Origin: Poronia punctata
Taxonomy: Eukaryota > Ascomycota > Sordariomycetes > Xylariales > Xylariaceae
Length of the DNA: 64,000 bases
Assembly (NCBI GenBank): GCA_022579005.1
Contig: MU401515.1
Location: 62,001 to 126,000 of the forward strand
Reading direction: 5' to 3'
The notes below the pieces were generated by a model. It was not told where the DNA came from. It searched no databases and was given only the letters and a program-made list of their open reading frames with translations. A program made the position numbers and the translations under genes. How positions within the stretch are numbered: the first letter of the stretch is position 1; each line of letters begins with the position of its first letter. Below are positions 1 through 11,691 of this stretch, one piece after another.

Positions 1-66
1 CTGCTGATATCTACTGAGTATAGCACACTCTATCAAGGGGGTTAGGTTCGATTCCTGACAGCGCTA
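1..66 (+). tRNA. possible 3' part of a tRNA gene, 5' end outside the window
   Basis: A near-perfect Pol III B box (GGTTCGATTCC) lies at 45-55. It sits in a plausible T arm: stem bases 42-46 pair with 54-58 around a 7-base TTCGATT loop. Seven bases that could be the 3' acceptor strand (59-65) and a possible discriminator A66 follow. The 5' acceptor and D arm would lie before base 1, so the acceptor pairing cannot be tested. The anticodon is not clear: an ATAGCAC loop (20-26) on a 4-bp stem would read AGC, but then the variable region is too long. An intron-containing tRNA is another option. It could also be a chance B box or a tRNA relic. Confidence 0.3.
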
Positions 67-1251
67 TTGGTATTCGCTTGGTAGCTCATTTCATTTAACC
101 TAGCTGGACACCTATACCTACATGTATACATGTAGCTATAGCAAAATCGAAGGGATAGCTAGGTACCTTTCTGTTTAAGGCTTAGCGTGCAGAGCCAGAT
201 AGTGAAAAATGAGAGTTGAAAAGTTGGGCTGTTGATAGGGTGGTTGAAGGTGGGCATCGGGACTCTGTATTGTATGTTAGGTTAGATAGGTTTCAGCCTC
301 CTTTAATTAGAATCGCAATAACCTATCGAGAAGTGCGCATGTCACTTTCCGCATGAGCCTCAACAGCCATCCCACAACGCCTCGCCTCCACATATGTACT
401 ACCTGGGTTTAGGGGGTCTACCTCCCAACAACGATGGGGGTGATAGCCATATACTTAGATAGCTTGGTCGGCGATCCTGAAAGTTGGACCTTGCTACGTA
501 CGCGTATGGACATATAATACCGGTGTATGGACACCTCGATATATTAGTCCATCTCCAGGAGATAACGCCGCTGGCTTCGTAGGTGGTAGGTATTAAAGAC
601 ACGACACACCATGGGAAAGACGGCCAAATCCCACTGGCAAACGACAGGAGTATCCAGGTTATCATTTCCTTCACATCACACGTCATATTCAATCTGGCCT
701 GGTATCATCCTTGACTCGGTTGGTTAAGCCGCTCCTTAGGCATAAGTAAACGGCACCAAGGCCTTCGGAGACACCTTTAATGCAGACGTACAACATCTTC
801 CGCAGCACTCATTAAGCCGCATGGACTGTGTGTAGATCGGTTCCCTAGCTTTGCCCGCTATAGATGGATAGAGTAAACGCCACCATTGGTTTGAACGGCA
901 TACGGAGGGAACGGTGGTGTGAAAGAGCAAATCAACCATACATTATTTCCCTTCTGAGAAGCACACTCTGTCCGGGTCCACACATACCATCTAATACTGT
1001 GCAGGACAGTAGGCAAGGGATGGGGATCAAGGAACAATGATTAAAAAGCAAGAAGTCGCTAATAAATTTGGTAGTATGAGCTCAAACACTTGGATACCTA
1101 CACAATGCTGTCCTGATGCTAACAAAAACTCCCATGCAACGCCATGTCCGGTGAGTTCCTCAGATTAGAGAGGCAGATAGATCAATAAGAACCTGTATAC
1201 TAGAGGTCTCGACAGAGCTCAGATGGATAACCGCGACAACCAACGCACAAT
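67..1251. other. intergenic, no gene recognised
   Basis: No recognisable protein is encoded on either strand; the open frames here lack domain-like sequence. The 3' end of the CoA-transferase transcript must lie in the right part. Confidence 0.5.
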
Positions 1252-2948
1252 CTATCCAAGCATGGGCTTCAAGTCGTCAGCCACGCGGAACGGTGCTTCC
1301 GTCTTGCTCTTGATCTCGTCGACGGTAACCCCGTCCGCGATTTCAACGAGGGTAAGACCGTGCGCAAAGTCGACGTCGAACACACCCTAAACAGTCATGT
1401 CAGTTTAGTTAGCTCACAGATAAGACAGATCAGGCACATACCAGCTCGGTAATAATCCTGGAAACGCAAGCACGGCCGGTCAGGGGGAAAGCACACTGCT
1501 TGACGATCTTGGGGTTTCCCTTCTTGTCCGTGTGCTCCATAGTGACAACCACCTTGGTGGCGCTAGGGTTGCTGACCAGATCCATCGCACCCCCGAAGCC
1601 CTTCACCTTGCCCGGCAACATCCAGTTGGCCAGGTCGCCCGTGGCACTCACTTGCATGGCGCCGAGGATGGTGAGGTTGATGCGACCGCTGCGGATCATA
1701 CCGAAGCTTTCTTCACTGCCAAACACAGCGGCGCCTGGCTTCAGTGTCACCGTCTCCTTTCCAGCGTTGATCAGGTCGGCATCTTCCTCGCCCTGTCTGG
1801 GGTACGGGCCCAGTCCGAGGATGCCGTTTTCTGACTGCAGCTGCACCTCAACCTCGGGCCCGACGAACCCGGGCGCTAGCATAGGCATGCCGATGCCGAG
1901 ATTGGCATACATGCCGTTCTTGAACTCCTTGGCCGCGCGGCGGACAATACGCTCTCTCTTGGCGGCCGTGTCACCGGAGCCGAGCACCTTCTTAGCGTCC
2001 GCGTCGTTGTCGTCTTTCGTCCACGTGTACTTCTCGATGTTCTTCTCGGTCGTGCTCTGGATGACTCGCTTCACGTAGATACCCGGCAGGTGGACGGCCT
2101 CGGGAGCGATCTCGCCAGGCTCGACGATGTGTTCCGCCTCAACAATGGTCATCTTAGCGTTCCGGCCCATGGCGCCGTTGAAATTGTTGGCAGCGAGGCG
2201 GAACTGGCAGTTGCCAAGCTTGTCGGCTTTCCAAGCTTTGACGAAGGCATAGTCACCAGCGATGCTGTGCTCTAGCAGATATGGTTTTCCGTTGAAGACT
2301 TTAACGTCCTTTGGATAGGAAAATTGATCGGGCGTGCCGTCACTTTTGTTCCTTAGTGGCAGCTCGCCCGTCTGTACCACGGTTCCGAAGGCGGCAGGCG
2401 TATAAAATGCCGGGACGCCCTTGCCACCTGCAGCACATCGTTCGGCCAGAGTACCCTGAGGGGTAAGTTCTAGCTCTACCTCGCCGGTGAGGTACATCTT
2501 TTCAAAAGTCTTATTTTCCCCTATATAACTTGCGATCATCTTCTTGATCTGCTTCGTCTTGAGCAATTGGCCCAGGCCCGAAGTATCTGTGCCGGCATTG
2601 TTGGATACGGCAGTCAAGCCAGTGATTTCTGGTTTATTCAACATCTCGTTGATCAGTGTGTCAGGCACGCCGCAAAGACCGAATCCGCCGCACAGCAGGG
2701 TGGAATTGGGTTTCATATCCTTAAGGGCCTCAGATGCAGAGGGATAAACTTTATTAATCTCATGTTTACGTGAGGTGGCGGAGAAAGCCCTTGCCATAAC
2801 CCGGACATGCTATGAAAAAGACGCTGTTAATATGTCATGCAAGTACGACCTCTCGACTGAGGAGGCAAGGGCTAATTGTCTCACTTACATTGGAGCCATA
2901 CCGAGAGTAGGCTCTCAAGGCCCGTACACACACCGTTGCTGAAGGCAT
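1252..2948 (-). CDS. succinyl-CoA:3-ketoacid CoA-transferase, mitochondrial (SCOT)
   Basis: This enzyme transfers CoA from succinyl-CoA to acetoacetate in mitochondrial ketone-body/acetate metabolism. There are three exons: 2889-2948, 1442-2809 and 1252-1386, giving 520 residues, the usual family length. Intron 1 (GTAAGT...CATAG) splits a basic, Ser/Ala-rich N-terminus that looks like a mitochondrial targeting peptide. Intron 2 is GTATGT...TTTAG. The alpha (CoA_trans) half carries the [10 protein letters not shown] glycine loop near residues 61-70. The beta half carries the QSENGILG motif, whose Glu, near residue 347, is the catalytic residue that forms the glutamyl-CoA intermediate in this family. 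I chose the upstream ATG at 2948 because it gives a normal presequence; starting at MARAFS (2797) would remove it. It diverges from UTP22 across about 1 kb. Confidence 0.95.
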
Positions 2949-3914
2949 TGAAATCTGTCGTTTGTGGTTCTAGGAGATTATTCGGACACCCGGGGATATA
3001 TTGGTGCCTCTTGTGGCTTCTCAACTATGTGGTTATCTCCAACTAATCTCACACCCCGGAATAATCACGTATAATAAAGGTGTAGAGCTTGAACAGACAC
3101 CCAGACAGGCGAGTTGATTATGTGTGAGAGGCTAGAGCGTATCGCCAACGTTTCCAATAGGCTTGATAGACGTCTACGTGTATGATAAAGAGATCGCTAA
3201 TGACTTGAGACAATTGTTCAAGCTGGGTTTATTCGAGTTGCCCATGACATGCCGAACTGGAATCGCGGATGCTATTGTCGGCTATGAATTGACCCTGTCC
3301 TAAGCTTACTTGGCGCTCCTTGAACGCTCACAGCAGCCCATATCCTTGTTCAGTACCCCGATCGGCCAATGGCATACACAAGCGCATGCGGAGCAGATGG
3401 CGGGTGGCTGGTGGAAGCTGGAGAAAGTGGATCGGTCTTGTCCTCGACAGGCCATCGTACCGGCAAACAACGGCAAACCACGGCGGCAAGAGACGGTCCT
3501 GGCCATTCCGTACATGCGAACCCTATACCTATTTTATCATGAGCTCTTTATCATATGGAAATGCGTTTCCCAATGTATTACTTGTAGCTCACATGGCGGT
3601 TGTATAGCAGGGACTTTGTAATCAGTATGCGAGTACGTGGTTTCCCTAATGGGGATGTGGGGTTAGGTATCAGACGGGGAACAATGTACATACGTATGTA
3701 CATGTCACAGCCCACCTTGTGACAGCTGCTTATCGATAGATCGTAAAGATGAAAGTAACCAAAAAATTACCTGGGAGCGACAGGCGGGACAAATCCCAAA
3801 TGAAGTACGCAAATAAGCCAGGCCAGCGTTTTTTTAACTAGAATATTAAGCGACAGCGAATGCAAACAGCACTCACTGACTTTCTCTGCCTTTTATTCCA
3901 CCGTTTGCGATAAC
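2949..3914. other. divergent intergenic region between the CoA-transferase and UTP22
   Basis: This stretch must hold both promoters. Two GTACATAC-type short repeats and an A-rich run occur near 3690-3770. I cannot name a specific operator. The open frames near 3310-3620 show no domain-like sequence. Confidence 0.5.
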
Positions 3915-6900
3915 ATGGATTCCAATTCGCCCAAGCGGCGAAAGTTGGACCACAACCATGGGGGGGCCGTGTTCGATAATGTTACTTCGACTTCCTTGGG
4001 CGGCTCAGGCCCGAGTGCTTTCGTTTTGGAGACGGACGAGTTACTGAAGGAATCGAAACTGGACTATTCCAAAGCTTTCTCTGGGCTTGACCAGACTTTG
4101 CGCAAGTTCAAAGACACTATTGAGAGCATCGAGCAATATGGCCCTGTTTCTGTACGTAAACTTTGTTGGAGAAGCACTACTGCATATGCGACCATCTGCC
4201 GAACGTAGTTTTTATCTAACACGGGCCGCGCTAGATCGACGACGCATCTGCCAACTGGGAGAAGACGAGTCGTACTGTTATTCCTTACCCAGATCCAAAA
4301 CCTGCGAAAAACAGCCCGTACAAAGTATCGTTTGAGAAGCCGACCCATATCAACGTAGTAGGGTCGTACACATCACAGACGATGGCCAAGTCACAGGCAA
4401 CCTTTGCCGTGGACATGATAGTTGTCATGCCGAAATCCCTCTTCTCCGAGAAGGACTACCGAGACTATCGATATTTCTATAAGAGAGCCTTTTTCCTAGC
4501 TTACATTGCCGACGCTTTACGGAAACAGTTCGCCGACGTCGATTTTGCTTACGCCAACTTCAACGGAAACGCTCTGTTGCCTATCCTCATAGCGCGCCCG
4601 CATAGTCGATCTTCCAAACCGCAAAAGGGGGAGAAGGAGGAAAAGGGAACCAAGCTAGACTACGAGATTAGGATTATACCCAATGCGCCTGAGGGAGTCT
4701 TTCCCACGACGAAATTGACAGCAGGTAGCTGTGCCATACGCCGGAGTGGCTCCGACGAATCGAAGGATACTAAAACGCCCACACCCTATTACAACAATAC
4801 TCTGAAGGCCGAGAGCCAGTTTGCATCATACCTAAAGCTCCTCCATCGCACCGCCAGCTCGTGTGCTTCTTTCAAGGATGCCTGCATTCTAGGTCGTATA
4901 TGGCTACAGCAACGTGGCTTCGGCGGCGACACAGCCGACGGTGGCTTTGGCCACTTTCACTGGGCAGTTCTCATGGCGCTTTTACTTCAGACCGGTGGTA
5001 GAAAGGGGGAACCGATCCTCTCGCCAGCGTTACACTCTTCACAGCTGTTCAAAGCGACCCTGCAGTATCTTGCCTCAACCAATCTACCGAAGAAGACGGT
5101 AGTTCTTGGACAGGTCGCCGGTGGCTTGGAAACTGTGCGTCAGGCCGGTCCAGTCCTGTATGACGCAGCTCGGGAGGTCAATATCCTGTTCAACATGAGT
5201 CCTTGGTCCGCTTTCATGCTGAACGAGCATGCCAAGCTCTCCCTGTCAGCCATGAATGATCCACAGGTCGACCAGTTTGATTCGCTCTTCATCACCAGGG
5301 TCAACCAGCCACTCCAAGTTTTCGACTTCTTTGTTAGCATAAACATCCCTTCCGACGTCTCGTCGACCACATCGGGTGCTGTTGGCGATGGCAGAGCTAC
5401 TAAACTGGTTTTCGCCGAGGAAGTATACCGGACTTTGAAGAGAGCGCTCGGTGAGCGAGCCAAGCTGATCAACATCCAAATACCCAAATCCACGGCCTGG
5501 AAGGTCACACAGTCTTCGACGAAGCTTAAGACGGAGAGTTTACTTGTGGGTATCGTCTGCGACCCCGTCAAAGCGTCACAAGCCAAGGACTTTGGGCCAT
5601 TGTATGAGCTGAAAAAGGAGGCTGCCAAGTTCAGGGAGTTTTGGGGCGATATTTCCGAGCTCTGGCAATTCCCTTCGGGCGAAATCGTCGAGTCTGTCAA
5701 CTGGACCCAATTCGCCCCGCTTGGGTATTTCGGCATATGCCAGGCTATCGTCCGCTATATCATGAAGCTTAAAATGAAACTGGCCGATGGCGACCTTCAC
5801 TTTCATGGGGAAGGCTTTTCAAACATCATCTCGCTCTCTCCGACAGACAAGGCTAGTTTTGATGCCGTCAGGGCCGCCTTTTCCGTCTTCGAGAAGGATG
5901 TGCGCGGATTGGACGAACTGCCCCTGTCTGTGAAGCAGATAGTTCCCATCGGTCCGGAGGCGAGGTATGCTTCCCTGCGCCCGCCAAGTGCCAACCAGCG
6001 AAAACAAGGCACGACACCGATCGATGCCATTCTCTCGTTCGAAGCGTCCGGTAAGTGGCCGGAGAACATTGCAGCGATACAGCGGGCCAAGATGGCGCTG
6101 CTCCTACAGATCGGCCGAACTCTAGAAGAAGCCAAGCAAGGGGTTAAGGTGCACCTAGGATTGGAAGATGCGGAGCACGAGACAGAGAATCTAGCGTTCT
6201 TGGACGTCGTGTACGAGAGCGGATTTTCTTTCCGCCTCCGCGTGCACAGTGATCAGGAAGAGGCCCTGCTCGAGAGACAAACGAAAGATCAGACACTAGA
6301 GCGCCATGCCAGGGCCGAAGCTGCAACGCTTCTCGCATCGTTGAGGTGGAGGAGTGCGATACTACCGCTTCATAACCAGACCATCACTACCCACTGCACA
6401 CGCTTCCCAGCGTTGTCATCGTCGATACGTCTTACCAAGCACTGGTTCAATGCGCACCGACTGGGCAACTACTTCAACGAGCCGCTCATCGAGCTCTTCG
6501 TTTTGCAAGCGTTCCTGCGGCCTCACCCGTTTTCAGTGCCTTCGTCTGCGTCGACTGGCTTCTTACGGACGCTCTTGCTTCTGGCTTCGTATGACTGGCG
6601 AGAAGAACCGATGATTGTAGACCCTTCAGAGTCCATATCTGCCTCGCAGCGTCTTGAAATCTCGACGCGGCTCGAAGCGTGGAGGAAAATAGACCCCGGC
6701 ATGAACCGCACCACACTCTTCGTCGCCACGCCTTTCGATACCACCGGCGTGGCTTACACACAGCACATCCCAAAGGTCATCGCGACGCGCATGACAACCC
6801 TGGCACGGTCCGCGTCAAAGGCTGCCAAAGACAAGGGTGTGGAGCTCGACCCCCGTACCCTCTTCCAGTCCGGACTCGGCGATTATGATGTCGTGTTTTA

Positions 6901-7291
6901 CCTATCTTCAAAGGCTGTCAAGGGCATCATCCGCGATGACGGAACAAGGCACTCGCAGTTTAGAAATCTCGATGAGACTGGAAATTCAGAGGCCCTGCCT
7001 TTGCCCGAGCGCCCTGTCTCGGCGTTCTTGCGCCGGTTGACATGGGCGTTTGCCACACCTTTACTATTCTTCCACGGCGCGCCTGACGATACCGTGGTGG
7101 CAGCACTGTGGAATCCCCAGTTACACGATCGCGCATTCAGTGCCAACATGCCATCTTCTTTCAAACCCGTTGAATCGAAAGAAGCAGATGCAGAAGCTGA
7201 TACCTATGCGCTTAATAAAGAAGCTGTCATTGCTGAGATTGCGAGGATAGGGGGCGATCTCATTGAGAAGATTGAGGTTAAGGGCATGTAG
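3915..7291 (+). CDS. UTP22: U3 snoRNA-associated protein 22 (Nrap family)
   Basis: This is a nucleolar component of the SSU processome, which acts in 18S pre-rRNA maturation; in yeast Utp22 works with Rrp7 in the UTP-C module. Two exons (3915-4151 and 4235-7291) give 1097 residues, close to other fungal members (yeast 1237). The intron is GTACGT...CTAG in phase 0, and the second exon continues IDDASANWEK. The Nrap signature is seen in the 130-210 region (NVVGSY, FYKRAFFLAYIA, FNGNALLPIL). The rest shows the repeated nucleotidyltransferase-like/PAP-OAS1-like folds typical of the family. The N-terminus is Lys/Arg-rich (SPKRRKLD) and could be a nuclear signal. No break is seen. The 3' end is followed by the TIR element about 0.4 kb away. 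Confidence 0.95.
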
Positions 7292-7684
7292 ATATTTACG
7301 CACTTTTTTCCAACTTGAAGACCAAGCTTGATGCTAGAAGATAGGAGATTTAAATCAATACGTAATTAACGCTTGAATTGTATGTTGGAAAGTGGACGTA
7401 GCAGGCTGGATGGTGGTATAAAAGGGATTTATACTTTTCGCATGTGATTGTATATAAAGTATGTCTATTGGCCCGTCTAGACAGGATATCTGTGCGTGTA
7501 AATCTAATGGAATATGTGCAGACTGCTTACTCCTTCCCAAGCATAGACTGTTGGTTATTACAGTACGTGCGTAGTTTTGATGTCCAACATGTCTATTTCG
7601 TTGATAATCCACTATAGATTGTGCCAACCATGTTTTCCTTCTCTGATGATTTAATGCGCAATTGGTATTACACATACACGTGTA
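7292..7684. other. UTP22 downstream region up to the TIR element
   Basis: This is AT-rich 3' flank with no gene. It ends in a TA (7683-7684) that serves as the left target duplication of the adjoining element. Confidence 0.5.
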
Positions 7685-8815
7685 CAGTCGTTTTCAATCG
7701 AAGTGTCGGTGGAGCTACACCGCGCTAAATCGCAGTGTACCGTTTTTTCTAACCACCTCACTTTTTCCAATTTCTAACCTTTACACCACCTTTTTAGCTA
7801 AAAAGGTCGTTTTAAAGCTATTTCTATTTTTTAAAACACTATAACTACTTGTTTTTAAAAGCTGTATTATTTTAAAGCTATTAATATGCTTTTCCTGGTA
7901 CAAATAAGGTTACTAACGCGTATTGCACCTGTTTTTAACTAATACAATTAACCTTACGTCATAGCCTCGGAAACCTGCGAAGAGACCAGTTAACCTACTG
8001 ACCTGCGAAGAGACCTGCGAAAAGACCTGCGAAAAGACCTGCCAACCTACCTACTTGCGAATAGACCTGCGAAAAGACCAGTTAACCTACCTACTTGCAA
8101 AAAGACCTGCCAACCTACCTACTTGCAAAAAGACCTGCCAACCTACCTACTTGCAAAAAGACTTGCGAATAGACCTGCAAAAAGACCAGTCAACCTACCT
8201 ACTTGCAAAAGGACCTGCGAATAGACCAGTTAACCTACCTACTTGCAAAAAGACCTGCTAACCTACCTACTTGCAAAAAGACCTGCGAATAGACTTGCGA
8301 AAAGACCAGTTAACCTACCTACTTGCAAAAGGACCTGCGAATAGACTAGTCAACCTACCTACTTGTAAAAAGACCTGCCAACCTACCTACTTGCAAAAAG
8401 ACCTGCGAATAGACCTGCGAAAAGACTAGTCAACCTACCTACTTGCGAATAGACCTGCCAACCTACCTACTTGCAAATAGACCTGCCAACCTACCTACTT
8501 GCAAATAGACCTGCCAACCTACAGACCTGCAAAAAGACCTGCAAATAGACCTGCGAATAGACCTGCGAATAGACTAGCCAACCTACCTACTTGCAAATAG
8601 CTTAACCTATCGACTTGCAAATGACCTTATATATAGCCTAGCTAAAATATACGCCTTATTTTATCTAGGGACATGTTTATAATTAGAAAAGTCACATTTT
8701 TGGGCAGAAGGGTGGTGTAAAGGTTAGAAATTGGAAAAAGTGAGGTGAATGAAAAAACGGTACACTGCGATTTAGCGCGGTGTGGCTCCACCGACACTCC
8801 GATTAAAAACGACTG
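7685..8815. mobile_element. non-autonomous TIR element (MITE-like, Tc1/mariner-type ends) with internal minisatellite
   Basis: Long terminal inverted repeats bound this 1131-bp element. The left arm (7685 to about 7793) begins CAGTCGTTTT, and the right arm (about 8707-8815) is its reverse complement with few differences. The ends are flanked by TA on both sides (7683-7684 and 8816-8817), the target duplication of Tc1/mariner elements. Several differences between the arms are C/T or G/A transitions, as RIP or deamination would give. There is no transposase frame. The interior is AT-rich at both ends and a tandem repeat in the middle. The family name is not recognised. Confidence 0.85.
7970..8632. 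repeat. minisatellite, 28-bp core unit, inside the TIR element
   Basis: This is a tandem array built from two interchangeable blocks: a roughly 10-base block (GACCTGCGAAAA or GACCTGCAAATA) and an ACCTACCTACTTGC block. The commonest order repeats every 28 bases (CCAACCTACCTACTTGC then AAAAAGACCTG); other copies insert extra short blocks. The + strand is G-poor. No real protein frame is present, though stretches stay open because of the repeat period. Confidence 0.9.
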
Positions 8816-8817
8816 TA

Positions 8818-9361
8818 GTAGCAAATAGGTATGCCACATACCATTCACTTTAGGGTAGAGCTTCTCACCCCTGGCTTGCAGTATACAACACCGACGCTCA
8901 CTTGCTTGTTGTCACTTTTATTTTCGTGTGACTTCCATCTCTTTTTACAAGATATATTGTGTACCTAACCTGGAGTCTGATAATACAAGCTCATCATTCC
9001 GCCATAGGCTTTAGATAGGTGTAGGAGCGTCCTTCCCACCTCAACTACCTGAGGAATCTTAGCACCTTAGAAATCTAAACCACCCAGCTTTGCCTTTCCC
9101 TCTGCACAGTATATGTAAAGACACATGGTTTGCATATTGTATTTTGCTTTTGACATGATTATGTCATTGGGGTATGTATGTGCATAGAGACATGATAGGG
9201 TCGTTACAAAATATAAAAAGCATCGTTCATCATGTAGATGACGGGCAACTTCACCCCCATCCACGATGCAAAGGTTTTCCTCCCTCCTGTTTTTATCTTA
9301 CGCTCAATCGTAAAACATCCGCTGCATGATGGTGGCCAATAGACACTACTATGCATTTGCC
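8818..9361. other. intergenic, downstream of the F-box gene
   Basis: No gene is recognised. It contains the 3' flank of the leftward F-box gene. Confidence 0.5.
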
Positions 9362-9732
9362 TCAGTCTTCGGGATAATATTCCCGTATATTACTGACAAA
9401 CACGCCATTTTCCCCGTCCCACCGCTTAAAGAATTTGCCAGCCATGGGAATCAATTCCTGAATCTCGGGCGGTAAAACCTCGGGTCCGCCACGCAACTCA
9501 ACGACCTCTATACTGCTCTCGGCTATGATGTGGTGGTCCGTACCGTCCGTGCCGACCCTGCGGGAATGGCTTTGGTTAAATGTGAAAAGAAAAGCGAGGG
9601 GGGGGGGGGGGGGGGGGGGGGAAAAATAAAAAAAAAAAAAAAAAAAAAGGCACACTATTTCCACGCCAGTATTATTGCAACGGGGAAACGGCACCCCATT
9701 AAAACCCCCCGACANNNNNNNNNNGCGCCCCG

Positions 9733-9765
<33 letters not shown>

Positions 9766-11691
9766 CCCCCCCCCCCCCCCCCCCACAAATACTTACATGC
9801 ATCTATAAAAAGGCTCACTATGTCGACGCCAGGATTCTTGCAACGGTGACTCGGCACCCCAGTTAAAGCCAGCGACACCCTCAGCCGTCCAACCGAGTAT
9901 TAGACCGTGGTGGTCGTAGCGTTTGTGTTTGAAGACCTGACCCACCCGGTACTTGACGCGGACACCTTCGCCCAGATGACTGCGCCGCCTCGGTGTGCGG
10001 ACCCAGGCGTCTTTACGGCGTATTTCTTTGATCTGAGCGCGGACACGGCCCGACGGAACCTCCCAGTCCTGACGACGTGATGAGGCCGCAAAGGCATCGT
10101 ACATAGGGCAGATGTACTTTTCGATAAGCCACGAGTCCTCGGGGAAGTATTCATTAAAGTTTGCTAGTAGATCCCGTAGGTCGTGCTGCCAGTCCCAGCG
10201 GACGTCCTCGTTGTCGGAAAGGGCAGGCACCATCATGATGCTTGCCCAGATGATGCTATACAGCGCCGGCTGCAGGTTGCGCGCCCAGTCACCCCGGTTG
10301 AGCTCGATCATCGGCATTTGTTGAGACAAGGGGCGGTCGATCATCCGGAAACTAGTGAACGAGGCCCTGATGTTTTGAGCAGTCCTCATGACGATCAAGT
10401 CCGTAGACGTAGGCGTGATCATACCGTCGTGGCCGCTGTATATGCCCAATCGATAGAGTAAGTTGTGTATTTCGTCGATTGAGACCTCTTCGTCCGACCC
10501 GTATGGATTGAAGAACGTGGTTTCTTGGTGCTCGGCTTGCTCCGGCGGCAGGGCGACACCGTCCAGAGATACACCTGGGGGCGATAAAACGATGGCATGG
10601 ACTTGGTTGGGCAGAGCGGCCGGATATGCTTCGAAGCCGGAACGCGCCGCCACGGCCGAATAGATAGCGGCCGAGATAATCGGAAGCGACGGGTGTTGGT
10701 CATCGCGAAGCGCTCTTCCGATCAGACAGTTGCGTAGGTACCGATATGTCTCCTCGCTGGGATCGTTCAGACCGGTCAGGTTATTGGCACGTAGCCATCT
10801 GGCTAGAGCGACCGCCTTGGTCCGCGTCGTTGCGCTGTCGAGGTTGGGATTGGCAGCGCGAAAGCGAGAAGCGATGTCATCGAGCATTTCGCAGATCTAC
10901 CACGAGGTGAAGTTAGTCGTTGTCGGCAGCTTGTCTACTGCCGGGCGCGAGATGGGACGGATCCGGTGGAGGGCGTACCTCGTCTAGGTCGCCTTCGTTA
11001 TCGTGAAGCATAAACATGTCGAATGCTCCCAAGGCACGCTCTAGCCTCATACCACAGTTTAATCGCTCGCTATTGGACATGTTCTGTCCAAGCCGGTTGG
11101 CGGCAAAGTGTTGATATTTAGACCATTCTTCAATCGCGAGACTTCGGTGTATGCTGTCGAGGACGGTGCAAGAGTAGAACCTAGGACCAACCATCAGCAC
11201 GTTTTAAGAGGGCAATTACTAACTACGGCCAGCCATGTGGCACTTCATGCGGACTGGGCGGAACAAGACGGTGCACACCTCCTAGCCAAGACGTCCTCGG
11301 CAGAATCGTCAATGCGACATTGCGTTAAGAGGAAGTCTTTCGCATCGTATCCGTAGTTGCATATCTTCTCCGTCTTCGCAATGCGCGACACGCGCGAGGC
11401 GATGACGCCCTCGATGAGGTTCGCGACGTGGTTGTTGCGCCGCAGACGGAGTAGGTATAAGGCTTTCCAGTCTACATCGTGCAGGCTACCGCGTAGCTTC
11501 TCGTGGAACCGATGCTCTGCTTGCCAATATCGGAAGTTTGCCTGGCAATAGTGTCTCCATAGCAGGGGCTCGCATGATATGCTGTTAAATCGGCGGGAGA
11601 GGAGCGCAAATGAACTGAGCGTCTGCTCGGGCGGAATATAGTGCAAAATCTGATGGATGAGTTCGTCGGGTAGAGATTCAAACGAGGGCAT
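9362..11691 (-). CDS. F-box protein with transglutaminase-like core and YccV (hemimethylated-DNA-binding-like) domain
   Basis: This is probably the substrate adaptor of an SCF ubiquitin ligase, related to human FBXO21. Four exons (11279-11691, 10979-11180, 9797-10896, 9362-9557) join in consistent phase to 636 residues. An F-box lies at residues 5-45 (SLPDELIHQILHYIPPE). The middle resembles the SirB1/transglutaminase-like region of FBXO21. The C-terminal YccV domain (about 515-615) contains YRVGQVFKHKRYDHHGLILG and EPFYRC. The last intron (9558-9796) has a GTAAGT donor and a CGCAG acceptor and contains the assembly gap plus homopolymer runs, so its true length is unknown but the coding sequence appears complete. 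The substrate is unknown. Confidence 0.85.
9598..9796. other. assembly gap (10 N) with flanking homopolymers and a degraded echo of exon sequence
   Basis: Ten N lie at 9715-9724. A G run (about 9598-9621) and A run lie on the left and a long C run (about 9727-9783) on the right. Between the A run and the gap, 9649-9714 is a corrupted copy of exon bases about 9812-9875 of the same gene. See findings. Confidence 0.9.

Noticed and set aside
1500..2773. Long plus-strand frames opposite the CoA-transferase
   Set aside because: Antisense shadows of a well-supported gene.
8055..8261. 68-codon frame within the minisatellite
   Set aside because: It exists only because the repeat period keeps the frame open.
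7970..8632. CRISPR-like array
   Set aside because: Units are contiguous variable blocks without unique spacers, in a fungal genome; this is a minisatellite.
9530..9866. Frames with poly-Gly or poly-Pro across the N gap
   Set aside because: They are translations of G and C homopolymers next to an assembly gap, inside an intron of the F-box gene.
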